DNA of 41,885 nt from an uncultured Dialister sp. (GTDB lineage: Bacteria > Bacillota > Negativicutes > Veillonellales > Dialisteraceae), in assembly GCA_900547785.1 (NCBI GenBank), contig URIB01000011.1, forward strand, positions 1-41,885, given 5' to 3'. Below are positions 32,953-40,427 of this stretch, one piece after another (the stretch's first letter is position 1; each line of letters starts with the position of its first letter). The notes below the pieces were generated by a model. That model saw only the letters and a list, made by a program, of their open reading frames with translations, made no database searches and was not told where the DNA came from. Position numbers and translations under genes: made by a program.

Positions 32953-33938
32953 TGAAATTAAATACACTACGTCCCCGTCGTCTGAGGAGAACGGAAGCGA
33001 TTCGCAGCATGGTAAGAGAGAATACCCTTGCCATTCAGGATTTTGTATATCCTATTTTTGTGGTTCCCGGGGAAAACGTTAAAGAAGAAATTTCCAGTAT
33101 GCCTAATTGCTACCATCTTTCTGTCGATCAGGCCGTGAAACAGGCGGAAGAAATTTATAAGCTCGGAATTCCGGCGGTAGAAGTTTTCGGACTTCCCGCT
33201 TATAAAGATGATACCGGTTCTTCTGCATGGGATATGACAAGCCCCGTACAAAGGGCAATTCAGGCCATAAAAAAAGAAATTCCCGATCTCCTTATCGTCG
33301 GCGATGTATGTCTTTGCCAGTACACCAATTCAGGCCACTGCGGACAACTGTGCGGGCATGAGGTGGACAATGATCCGACATTGCAACTTCTTGCGAAAGT
33401 TGCAGTTTCCCAAGCTGAGGCAGGAGCTGATATCATTGCTCCCTCCGATATGATGGACGGAAGAATTGCCGTGTTGAGAGAAGCATTGGATGCCAATCAG
33501 TTCAAGAATGTATCGATTATGTCATATGCAGTTAAATATGCATCCGCTTATTACGGTCCGTTCCGCGATGCTGCGGATTCGGCGCCCCAGTTTGGTGACA
33601 GAAGAGGATACCAGATGGACCCGGCCAATATCAGGGAAGCAATGAAAGAAGTGGAACTTGATATGGAAGAAGGTGCGGATATTATTATGGTGAAACCCGC
33701 GCTGGCCTATCTTGATGTAGTTTCCCGGGTACGTGAGAAAATTAACCGTCCTGTCGCTGTTTACAATGTAAGCGGAGAGTACGCTATGGTCAAAGCGGCT
33801 GCCAAAAACGGCTGGATTGACGAAAAAAGAATTGTCATGGAGTCCCTGCTCTGTATGAAACGGGCCGGTGCCGATATTATTATTTCTTATCACGCAATCG
33901 ATGTAGCTAAGTGGCTGAGGGAGGAATACGGAAAATGA
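32952..33938 (+). CDS. hemB: Delta-aminolevulinic acid dehydratase (porphobilinogen synthase)
   Basis: A 328-residue HemB that condenses two 5-aminolevulinates. The zinc-site cysteines 120, 122 and 130 (DVCLCQYTNSGHCG) mark it as zinc-dependent. The two active-site lysines lie in MSYAVKYASAYYGPFR and IIMVKPALAYLD. The start is coupled to the upstream stop (TAATG), and its stop overlaps hemL (ATGA). Confidence 0.97.
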   Translation: MKLNTLRPRRLRRTEAIRSMVRENTLAIQDFVYPIFVVPGENVKEEISSMPNCYHLSVDQAVKQAEEIYKLGIPAVEVFGLPAYKDDTGSSAWDMTSPVQRAIQAIKKEIPDLLIVGDVCLCQYTNSGHCGQLCGHEVDNDPTLQLLAKVAVSQAEAGADIIAPSDMMDGRIAVLREALDANQFKNVSIMSYAVKYASAYYGPFRDAADSAPQFGDRRGYQMDPANIREAMKEVELDMEEGADIIMVKPALAYLDVVSRVREKINRPVAVYNVSGEYAMVKAAAKNGWIDEKRIVMESLLCMKRAGADIIISYHAIDVAKWLREEYGK

Positions 33939-35233
33939 TTGACTTAACTCTTTCAAAAAAAGCATTTGAAGAAGCCAGAAAATATATGCCCGGCGGAGTA
34001 AACAGTCCTGTCCGGTCATATCCTCATATGGATTGTCCGCCTCCTTTTATTGCCTCCGCAAAGGGAGCACATATTACAGATATTGACGGGAATACCTATG
34101 TAGATTATGTAGGTTCCTGGGGGCCTATGATTTTGGGGCATGCGTATCCGAAGGTCATCAAAGCGATTCAAAAAGCGGCAGAAAAAAGTACCAGCTATGG
34201 AGCACCCACCGAAATTGAAACGGAGCTGGCAGCACTGGTGACAAAAATTTATCCGTCCATTGAAAAAATGCGTCTTGTATCTTCCGGGACAGAGGCTACG
34301 ATGAGTGCACTTCGCGCAGCCCGGGGATTTACGGGAAGAGATAAAATATTAAAATTTGCAGGCTGCTATCATGGGCATGGAGACAGTCTCCTCGTAAAAG
34401 CAGGTTCCGGTGCGGCAACCTTCGGCAGTCCTGACAGTGCAGGTGTCACCAAGGGCACGGCAAAAGATACGGTAGTCGTTCCTTATAATGATATACAGGC
34501 ATTTTCAAAAAAGATGGAAGAGGAAGGCGATGAAATAGCTGCCGTTATCGTAGAGCCTGTGGCAGGAAATATGGGATGTGTTCTTCCTGTAGAAGGATTT
34601 TTGGAAACACTGCGCCGGGAAACGGAAAAACATGGAACGGTTTTAATATTTGATGAAGTGATGTGCGGATTCCGTACGGCACTTCACGGAGCACAGGACT
34701 TTTACCATATCAAACCGGATATGACCTGTCTCGGGAAAATTATCGGCGGCGGACTTCCTGCGGCGGCTTACGGAGGAAAACGGGAAATAATGAACTGCAT
34801 AGCCCCCGACGGATCGGTGTACCAGGCAGGTACTTTGTCGGGAAATCCCCTGGCTGTTACGGCAGGACTGGAAACGTTAAAGGAAATCTGTTCCATTCCT
34901 GATTTCCATAAAACACTGGAAGGAAAAACAAAAAGAATTATTGATGGCTGGAAAAATGCGGCAAAAGAGGCCGGAGTATCAGTGGAAATCCACCAATCCG
35001 GTTCCATGTTCGGTCTCTTCTTCAGTGATAAGCCGGTATTGAATTATGAAGACTCTTGTGCCTGTGACAGTAAAAAATTCAAAGCCTGGTTTTTGTCCAT
35101 GCTGAATCAGGGCATTTATCTGGCACCTTCACCGTTTGAAACCCTGTTTGTTTCCTACGCCCACAGTGATGAAGACATAGAAAGAACCGTTAAAGCGGCA
35201 AGTGTTGCCATGAGAGAAGCAGCCAAAGTATAA
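33935..35233 (+). CDS. hemL: Glutamate-1-semialdehyde 2,1-aminomutase
   Basis: A 432-residue PLP enzyme that turns glutamate-1-semialdehyde into 5-aminolevulinate. PGGVNSPVRS, the GTEATMSALRAARGFTGRDKI motif, DEVMCGFR and the PLP lysine K268 (LGKIIGGGLPAAAYGG) are present. ATG 33935 follows GGAGGAA and overlaps hemB by 4 bp. With hemA, hemC, cobA-hemD and hemB this completes the C5 route to uroporphyrinogen III. It is the last gene before the terminator. Confidence 0.97.
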   Translation: MIDLTLSKKAFEEARKYMPGGVNSPVRSYPHMDCPPPFIASAKGAHITDIDGNTYVDYVGSWGPMILGHAYPKVIKAIQKAAEKSTSYGAPTEIETELAALVTKIYPSIEKMRLVSSGTEATMSALRAARGFTGRDKILKFAGCYHGHGDSLLVKAGSGAATFGSPDSAGVTKGTAKDTVVVPYNDIQAFSKKMEEEGDEIAAVIVEPVAGNMGCVLPVEGFLETLRRETEKHGTVLIFDEVMCGFRTALHGAQDFYHIKPDMTCLGKIIGGGLPAAAYGGKREIMNCIAPDGSVYQAGTLSGNPLAVTAGLETLKEICSIPDFHKTLEGKTKRIIDGWKNAAKEAGVSVEIHQSGSMFGLFFSDKPVLNYEDSCACDSKKFKAWFLSMLNQGIYLAPSPFETLFVSYAHSDEDIERTVKAASVAMREAAKV

Positions 35234-35248
35234 AAAAATAGTAAAATG

Positions 35249-35283
35249 AAAAAGAGATTTCGCATAGGAATCTCTTTTTTTTA
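35249..35283 (+). terminator. Terminator of tetrapyrrole operon
   Basis: AAAAAGAGATT at 35249-35259 pairs with AATCTCTTTTT from 35269, followed by further T residues. Confidence 0.93.
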
Positions 35284-35304
35284 CTTATATACATTATGGA
35301 CAAT

Positions 35305-35334
35305 AAAAAAGACGATGACCGGAGTCGTCGTCTT
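35305..35334 (-). terminator. Terminator of rpsT
   Basis: AAGACGATGAC (35309-35319) pairs with GTCGTCGTCTT (35324-35334) around CGGA. On the minus strand it ends in a T run. Confidence 0.88.
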
Positions 35335-35350
35335 GCTGACAGAAAATAAA

Positions 35351-35698
35351 TTATTTCTGTTCTTCCAAAGCTTCTTTATAAGCTTCTTTAGCTTCTTCCC
35401 TTGCTTCTTCAGCAGCTTCTTTAGCTTCTAAAGCTTTTTCGGCAGCGATAGCAGCATTGACACTTGCGTTCAGACGGGATTTTTTGCGGGCAGCAGCATT
35501 CTGATGGAGAATACCTTTACGAGCTGCTGCATCGATGACGCTCTGGGCATTACGGAAAGCAGCGTCCTTCTCTTCGCTGTTAGCAGCAGCAACAGCTTTC
35601 TTCATGGCACCACGAATCTGGGAACGGACAGCAGCATGAGCTGCTCTTTTTTTCGCATCAGTTCTCATGGTTTTCATATTGGCTTTAATTTGTGGCAA
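35351..35698 (-). CDS. rpsT: 30S ribosomal protein S20, with C-terminal extension
   Basis: A 115-residue S20. The N-terminus PQIKANMKTMRTDAKKRAAHAAVRSQIR and the GILHQNAAARKKSRL motif are typical. Beyond residue ~88, where most S20 proteins end, a charged Ala/Glu/Lys tail (KALEAKEAAEEAREEAKEAYKEALEEQ) is added. I place the start at the TTG at 35698, 8 bp after GGAGG, because it aligns with the conserved N-terminus; the GTG at 35707 sits inside the ribosome site. A rare TTG start on a ribosomal protein may lower expression. It has its own promoter and terminator. Confidence 0.93.
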   Translation of the reverse strand: MPQIKANMKTMRTDAKKRAAHAAVRSQIRGAMKKAVAAANSEEKDAAFRNAQSVIDAAARKGILHQNAAARKKSRLNASVNAAIAAEKALEAKEAAEEAREEAKEAYKEALEEQK

Positions 35699-35735
35699 TT
35701 GTTTCACCTCCCGTCTGTTTCATTCATACCATGTC

Positions 35736-35764
35736 ATTCTAACATGTTTTTATGGCATTGGCAA
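35736..35764 (-). promoter_or_regulatory. rpsT promoter
   Basis: On the minus strand, TTGCCA (35759-35764) and TAGAAT (35736-35741) are 17 bp apart. Confidence 0.8.
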
Positions 35765-35789
35765 GAAATGAATTTCATCGAAATACGGT

Positions 35790-35818
35790 TTGTATAAAAA
35801 ATAAGGATTCGCTAAAAT
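35790..35818 (+). promoter_or_regulatory. Promoter of the acpS operon
   Basis: TTGTAT at 35790-35795 and TAAAAT at 35813-35818 are 17 bp apart, about 60 bp before acpS. Confidence 0.7.
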
Positions 35819-35879
35819 ATAAAAAGTAACAGAAATAAAATGCAGAGCATATAAAAATACATAAGGAGGAACTTCCGCT

Positions 35880-36254
35880 ATGTATATAGGACTTGATCTC
35901 GTTAAAGTTACCCGATGGCAGCGGATTTGTGAAAAATTTCCCGGCCGTCTGGAAAAAATATTTACCGAAGAAGAAAGAAATCATTGTGATGCCAAAGGCA
36001 AGTGCAGTGCCGATTCGTATGCAGCACTTTGGGCGGTCCGGGAAGCAGCGGGAAAAGCACTGGGGACCGGAATTTTAGGAAGCGGCTTTGGTGATGCATA
36101 CCTCACATGGACGGAATGGGGCATGCCGCAGCTTCATTTGCAGGGAAAGCTACGGGAAAGAGCGGAAACGCTCGGGGTTACCGATATAGCGGTTTCCATA
36201 TCTCACGAAGACGGCATGGCAGCAGCGGTGGTTGTGATGGAGGCGAAGTCATGA
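35880..36254 (+). CDS. acpS: Holo-[acyl-carrier-protein] synthase
   Basis: A 124-residue phosphopantetheinyl transferase that activates ACP using CoA. The magnesium-binding GLDLVKVTRW (Asp) and WAVREAAGKALGTGI (Glu and Lys of the WxxKEAxxKA motif, with Arg replacing the first Lys) are seen, as is a C-terminal ISHEDGMAAAVVVM. AAGGAGG precedes the ATG. It overlaps nnrE/nnrD by 4 bp, a frequent pairing. Confidence 0.95.
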   Translation: MYIGLDLVKVTRWQRICEKFPGRLEKIFTEEERNHCDAKGKCSADSYAALWAVREAAGKALGTGILGSGFGDAYLTWTEWGMPQLHLQGKLRERAETLGVTDIAVSISHEDGMAAAVVVMEAKS

Positions 36255-37774
36255 TAATAACAACGGCGGAAGAATCGAAACGACTGGATAGAGAGGCCAT
36301 GGAAACATGGGGGCTTCCCGAAAAAGTATTGATGGAAAATGCCGGGGCGTCCCTGACCTCTCTTATGAATGAACGGGTTGTTTGGAAAGATTCCGGGACG
36401 GTCATTCTTTGCGGAACAGGAAATAATGGGGGTGACGGATTTGTCATTGCCCGTTATGCTTACGGGTACGGTGCGGATGTTACGGTTTTGCTCATGGGAA
36501 ATGAAGAACATATGAGTGAAGCCTCTTTGACGTACAAACATACCATAGAAAAAATGGGGATTCCCGTTATCTCGATAGAAAAAGCGGAAGAAGCACTTCC
36601 TTATTTCCAAAAAGCAGACATACTTGTTGATGCACTGATCGGCACAGGTATTCACAGCAAAGTTACGGGAGAAAAAGCAAAAGTAATTGCTTTTGTGAAT
36701 GATGCAAATGCCTTTGTCGTTTCTGTTGATGTTCCAAGCGGTATGAATGCAGATACAGGTGAGGCAGAGGGAATCACGGTAACAGCTGATTTTACGGTAG
36801 CATTGGGATCGGTTAAGAGAGGTCATGTGCTGTATCCGGGGAAAGAATATACAGGAGAATTGTTTTATTCTCCTATCGGGATTCCTGATGAGGCGAGAAA
36901 AAAATATCCGCTGCGACAAACGGAAGCGGAAGATCTGAGAATGTGGCTGCCTGCGCGAAATCCGGTTTCCCATAAGGGAAATTTCGGTTTTGTCGGTATT
37001 ATTGCAGGTTCGTGCGGTATGGAGGGGGCAGCTTTACTGGCGGCCCGGGGATCACTTCGTAGCGGTGCGGGAAAAATTTCTTTACTCACCGTAGAAAAAG
37101 CGGCAGCGGTTCTGGCAGGTAAAACACCGGAAATTATGGTTTCTGCGGCAGGAAAAAAAGAATACTTTACGGAAAATGATACGGAACATGTTTTGGAGCG
37201 GATGCAAAGCTTTGACACAGTGGCGATAGGTCCGGGAATGGGAAGAACGGAAGAGACGCAGAAGTTTATAGCGTCCCTGATTACCCGCTATGAAGGAACG
37301 ATTGTGGCGGATGCGGATGCTTTATTTGCCATAGCGGAAAAAGTAGAATTGAAAAATTGCCCGGGACAATTAATTCTTACACCCCATGTAGGAGAATTTT
37401 CCAAACTGACGGGACTTACGGCAAAAGATATAGAAACCCACAGAATCGACTTTGCTGTCGATTTTGCGAGAAAAAATCAGGTGGTACTCGTTTTAAAGGG
37501 GGCTCCCACAGTCGTTGCTTTGCCTGACGGGAGGGCGTGGATCAATCCGACGGGAAATCCCGGAATGGCGGCAGGAGGTATGGGAGACACTTTGACGGGA
37601 ATCATAGCCTCTTTGGCAGGACAAGGTCTTGGCACGGAAAAAGCGGCGGTGGCAGGTGTTTATTTGCACGGATATGCCGGTGATATTTTAAGAGAATCCG
37701 CAGATGATGGGTATACAGCAAGTGACCTGGCCTGCAAACTTCCCGAAGCAAAGAGACGGGTGGTGACAGAGTGA
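36251..37774 (+). CDS. nnrD: Bifunctional NAD(P)H-hydrate epimerase / ADP-dependent NAD(P)H-hydrate dehydratase
   Basis: A 507-residue fusion that repairs hydrated NADH/NADPH. The N-terminal half (~1-215) is the YjeF_N epimerase (MENAGASLTSLM, CGTGNNGGDGFVIARY, DALIGTGI). The C-terminal half (~230-507) is the ribokinase-like dehydratase (GNFGFVGIIAGS, GPGMGRTEE, LTPHVGEFSKL, NPTGNPGMAAGGMGDTLTGIIASL). ATG 36251 follows GGAGG and overlaps acpS; a longer upstream frame lacks support. It overlaps the next gene by 4 bp. Confidence 0.95.
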   Translation: MIITTAEESKRLDREAMETWGLPEKVLMENAGASLTSLMNERVVWKDSGTVILCGTGNNGGDGFVIARYAYGYGADVTVLLMGNEEHMSEASLTYKHTIEKMGIPVISIEKAEEALPYFQKADILVDALIGTGIHSKVTGEKAKVIAFVNDANAFVVSVDVPSGMNADTGEAEGITVTADFTVALGSVKRGHVLYPGKEYTGELFYSPIGIPDEARKKYPLRQTEAEDLRMWLPARNPVSHKGNFGFVGIIAGSCGMEGAALLAARGSLRSGAGKISLLTVEKAAAVLAGKTPEIMVSAAGKKEYFTENDTEHVLERMQSFDTVAIGPGMGRTEETQKFIASLITRYEGTIVADADALFAIAEKVELKNCPGQLILTPHVGEFSKLTGLTAKDIETHRIDFAVDFARKNQVVLVLKGAPTVVALPDGRAWINPTGNPGMAAGGMGDTLTGIIASLAGQGLGTEKAAVAGVYLHGYAGDILRESADDGYTASDLACKLPEAKRRVVTE

Positions 37775-38661
37775 TTTCACGGATAGCAAAACTCTTGTTT
37801 TTGATTTGCTCCCTTCTTTTTGCAGCCTTCCTTTTTGAAGGAGGCTTTGAACCGGGAGCGGTATTTCATGAATCGGGAAAATCGGAGGGTGAGCTTGTTA
37901 TCCGTATGCTTGACGTAGGACAAGGAGATGCAATACTGCTTGAAAAGGACGGAAAGTTCGCACTGATTGACAGCGGAGACGTAACCGCCCGTCCTAAAAT
38001 GAAAGCCTATTTAGAGAAATATCACGTAAAAAACATGGAATCCGTTGTAATTACACATCCCCATGCCGATCATATCGGGGGTATGCTGATGGTTTTTGCT
38101 AAGGCAGATATAAAACAAATATATGACAACGGTGATCCTATTTCCTCGTATATCTACCACACCTATCAAAAAGTGATAGAAAATAATCATATTCCCCGAC
38201 GGGTATTACAGGGGAAAGATAAGGTGGAACTGCTTCCGGGGGTGCCCTTTGAGGTCGTCGGTCCTCTTCAGAAAAGCAAGGAAAGAAATACAGGATCGCG
38301 GCAAAACAATAACAGTATTGTAGGCAGACTGCAATATAAAGGATTCACCATGCTGTTCACCGGAGATGCGGAAGCGGAAGAAGAAAATTCTATTTTGGAA
38401 AGCGGAGCAGATATCAAAAGTATCGTTCTTAAGGTCGGTCATCATGGGAGTAAAACATCAACGACGAAAAGGTTTTTAGACGCTGTATCACCGCGGGAAG
38501 CATTTATATCCTGCGGAGCCGGTAACAGCTACGGACATCCCAACCGCAGCGTTCTTGCCCGCATTGAAAAAGCAGGAAGCCGTGTGTACAGAACAGACAG
38601 AGACGGAATGATTACATTGCGTACTGACGGCAAACGTTATCAGATAGAAAAGGAGCATTAA
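37771..38661 (+). CDS. ComEC-like metallo-beta-lactamase fold hydrolase
   Basis: A 296-residue protein with an N-terminal signal peptide or anchor (ISRIAKLLFLICSLLFAAFLF), so it is exported or membrane-tethered. The MBL domain begins at MLDVGQGDAILLE and has THPHADHIGG, NNNSIVGRLQYKGFTMLFTGDAEAEEE and KVGHHGSKTS. These match the C-terminal domain of ComEC and stand-alone secreted relatives, often annotated as competence-related hydrolases with possible nuclease activity. GTG start, overlapping the upstream stop. The function is not proven; no other competence genes are adjacent. Confidence 0.88.
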   Translation: MISRIAKLLFLICSLLFAAFLFEGGFEPGAVFHESGKSEGELVIRMLDVGQGDAILLEKDGKFALIDSGDVTARPKMKAYLEKYHVKNMESVVITHPHADHIGGMLMVFAKADIKQIYDNGDPISSYIYHTYQKVIENNHIPRRVLQGKDKVELLPGVPFEVVGPLQKSKERNTGSRQNNNSIVGRLQYKGFTMLFTGDAEAEEENSILESGADIKSIVLKVGHHGSKTSTTKRFLDAVSPREAFISCGAGNSYGHPNRSVLARIEKAGSRVYRTDRDGMITLRTDGKRYQIEKEH

Positions 38662-38664
38662 GCA

Positions 38665-38898
38665 ATGACCCGTAAAGAACCGCAGACAGGCGAGATATGG
38701 AAACATTTTAAAGGAAATTTATATCTCATTCTGACGACAGCGACCCATAGCGAGACAAGAGAATTTTATGTGGTATATAAAGCACTTTATGGCGATTATA
38801 AGGACTATATACGTCCTCTTTCGATGTTTATGGAGCCTGTGGACCATAAAAAATACCCGGAAGCGGCACAGAAATTCCGGTTTGAAAAATATAAATGA
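38665..38898 (+). CDS. DUF1653 domain-containing protein
   Basis: A 77-residue protein spanned by DUF1653: GEIWKHFKGNLYLILTTATHSETREFYVVYKALYGDYKDYIRPLSMFMEPVDHKKYPEAAQKFRFEKY. The family is small, cytoplasmic and of unknown function. It starts 3 bp after the MBL gene, the last member of the acpS operon. An AAAGGAG ribosome site is inside the previous gene's end. Confidence 0.9.
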   Translation: MTRKEPQTGEIWKHFKGNLYLILTTATHSETREFYVVYKALYGDYKDYIRPLSMFMEPVDHKKYPEAAQKFRFEKYK

Positions 38899-38948
38899 CA
38901 GAAACGTACCGTGGAGCTAGCGAAAAAGAGCAAGCAAGCATGAAAAAA

Positions 38949-39011
38949 TATCACTTTTCATCTGATTTAAAGTGTGATAAATTGATGAAATAATAAAGCA
39001 TATGCTTTATT
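38949..39011. promoter_or_regulatory. Two inverted repeats upstream of ddh
   Basis: TATCACTTT (38949-38957) faces AAAGTGTGATA (38969-38979) with a two-base bulge. AATAAAGCAT/ATGCTTTATT (38992-39011) is a perfect 20-bp palindrome. They occupy most of the 151-bp gap before ddh. They may be a terminator for the DUF1653 gene plus an operator. Confidence 0.5.
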
Positions 39012-39049
39012 TAAAAAAGAAAAAATAAAAAAGAAAAAGAGGTAGAATC

Positions 39050-40036
39050 ATGAGTATTAAAATCGGAATTGCCGGTTATGGAAATATTGGCCGCGGTGTG
39101 GAAACTGCATTGCTGGATCAGAAAGACATGGAACTGGCAGCTGTATTTACACGGAGGGACCCGGAAACAATAAAAATCATTACAGAAGGTGTTCCTGTGA
39201 TTTCCGCCGACAGAATCAAGGAATGGAAAGACAAATTGGATGTGCTCATTTTATGCGGAGGAAGTGCGACCGATTTACCGCACCAGACACCGGAATATGC
39301 GAAATATTTCAATGTAATTGATACCTTTGATACTCACGCAAAAATTCCGACCCATTTTGAAGCAGTCGACAAAGCGGCCAAGGAAAATGGAAAAGTAGCA
39401 ATGATTTCCGTGGGCTGGGATCCGGGACTGTTTTCCCTTGCCAGATTATACGGAAACGTCATTCTTCCTGACGGGAAAGACTATACCTTCTGGGGGAAAG
39501 GGGTTTCGCAGGGCCATTCTGATGCAATACGTAGAATCAAAGGCGTAAAAAATGCGAAGCAATATACCTGCCCGGTAGAAAGTGCTATTGAAGCCGTCAG
39601 AAATGGAGAATGCCCGGAGCTTACCACAAGAGATAAGCATACAAGAGAATGCTTTGTTGTCCTCGAACAGGGAGCGGATCCGGATTTTGTGGAAAAAGAA
39701 ATAAAAATAATGCCGAATTATTTTGCAGAATATGATACGACAGTCCACTTTATTTCCGAAGAAGAATTTAAAGCGAACCATCAGGGACTTGCTCATGGCG
39801 GATTTGTATTCAGAACAGGAAAAACAGGAGCAGAGAAAGAAAATAAGCATGTCATTGAATTTAAACTGACGCTTGACTCCAATCCGGAATTTACCACCCA
39901 TGTAGTGGCCGCCTATGCAAGAGCAGTGGCACGGCTGGCAAGGGAAGGACAAACAGGCTGTAAGACCGTCTTTGACATACCGCCGGCCTATCTGAGTGCC
40001 AAAACTGATGAGGAACTCAGAAAGACACTTTTGTAA
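39050..40036 (+). CDS. ddh: meso-Diaminopimelate D-dehydrogenase
   Basis: A 328-residue NADPH-dependent enzyme that makes meso-diaminopimelate directly from tetrahydrodipicolinate, bypassing the succinylase/acetylase routes for lysine and peptidoglycan. The Rossmann GIAGYGNIGRGVETAL, VFTRRDPE, LCGGSATDLPHQTP, IDTFDTHAKIPTHFEAVD, SVGWDPGLFSLARLYG and a C-terminal PAYLS match Ddh closely. AGAGGTAG precedes the ATG. It is monocistronic, with palindromes in its leader. Confidence 0.96.
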   Translation: MSIKIGIAGYGNIGRGVETALLDQKDMELAAVFTRRDPETIKIITEGVPVISADRIKEWKDKLDVLILCGGSATDLPHQTPEYAKYFNVIDTFDTHAKIPTHFEAVDKAAKENGKVAMISVGWDPGLFSLARLYGNVILPDGKDYTFWGKGVSQGHSDAIRRIKGVKNAKQYTCPVESAIEAVRNGECPELTTRDKHTRECFVVLEQGADPDFVEKEIKIMPNYFAEYDTTVHFISEEEFKANHQGLAHGGFVFRTGKTGAEKENKHVIEFKLTLDSNPEFTTHVVAAYARAVARLAREGQTGCKTVFDIPPAYLSAKTDEELRKTLL

Positions 40037-40055
40037 TGCCTGTAAAAGTATCGTC

Positions 40056-40085
40056 TTGACAATTGACGGCTATATAGTGTATTCT
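40056..40085 (+). promoter_or_regulatory. tRNA-Ser promoter
   Basis: TTGACA at 40056-40061 and TATTCT at 40080-40085 are 18 bp apart. Confidence 0.75.
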
Positions 40086-40102
40086 ACTTAAGTCAGCTAT
40101 GC

Positions 40103-40192
40103 GGAGCGGTACTCAAGTGGCTGAAGAGGACGGTTTGCTAAATCGTTAGACGGGTCTCCCGTGCGGGGGTTCGAATCCCCCCCGCTCCGCCA
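40103..40192 (+). tRNA. tRNA-Ser(GCU)
   Basis: The acceptor arms GGAGCGG and CCGCTCC pair, followed by discriminator G and encoded CCA. The anticodon loop TTGCTAA gives GCT (codons AGC/AGU). A long variable arm (GACGGGTCTCCCGTGC) and T-arm GGTTCGAATCC are typical of serine tRNA. Length 90 nt. Confidence 0.96.
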
Positions 40193-40202
40193 TGAAAATA
40201 TA

Positions 40203-40237
40203 GAAGATATCGGACAAAACGCTATCTTCTTTTTTTA
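40203..40237 (+). terminator. Terminator of tRNA-Ser
   Basis: GAAGATA (40203-40209) pairs with TATCTTC (40223-40229), followed by eight T. Confidence 0.92.
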
Positions 40238-40298
40238 TGCATATTCTCAAAATTTTATGAATAATGAGAAAGTGTTCGTACAATCGTTTTATATGAAA

Positions 40299-40323
40299 AT
40301 CTTTATTGAAATTCATTAAAGAT
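40299..40323. repeat. Palindrome in tRNA-Ser/M48 intergenic region
   Basis: ATCTTTA (40299-40305) faces TAAAGAT (40317-40323), and the interior TGAA/TTCA also pairs. The surrounding 40238-40385 is AT-rich with no gene. The role is unknown. Confidence 0.45.
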
Positions 40324-40385
40324 AAAACGTATAATAAAATCATTTGATGGCAGCGTATGCAAAAAATATAAATTGAATATCGGCA

Positions 40386-40420
40386 CAAAAAAAGACCCTT
40401 GGAAAAAATCCGAGAGTCTG
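40386..40420 (-). terminator. Terminator of the M48 protease gene
   Basis: AGACCCTTGG (from 40393) pairs with CCGAGAGTCT (to 40419), with small mismatches. On the minus strand it ends in a run of T. Confidence 0.8.
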
Positions 40421-40427
40421 TTTTTGT

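Noticed and set aside
36203..36973. 256-residue minus-strand frame inside nnrE/nnrD
   Set aside because: Shadow of a well-recognised gene on the plus strand; Arg/Phe/Cys-rich composition is typical of antisense frames.
40146..40388. 80-residue minus-strand frame ending MAERGGFEPPHGRPV
   Set aside because: It is the antisense translation of tRNA-Ser, a common false gene.
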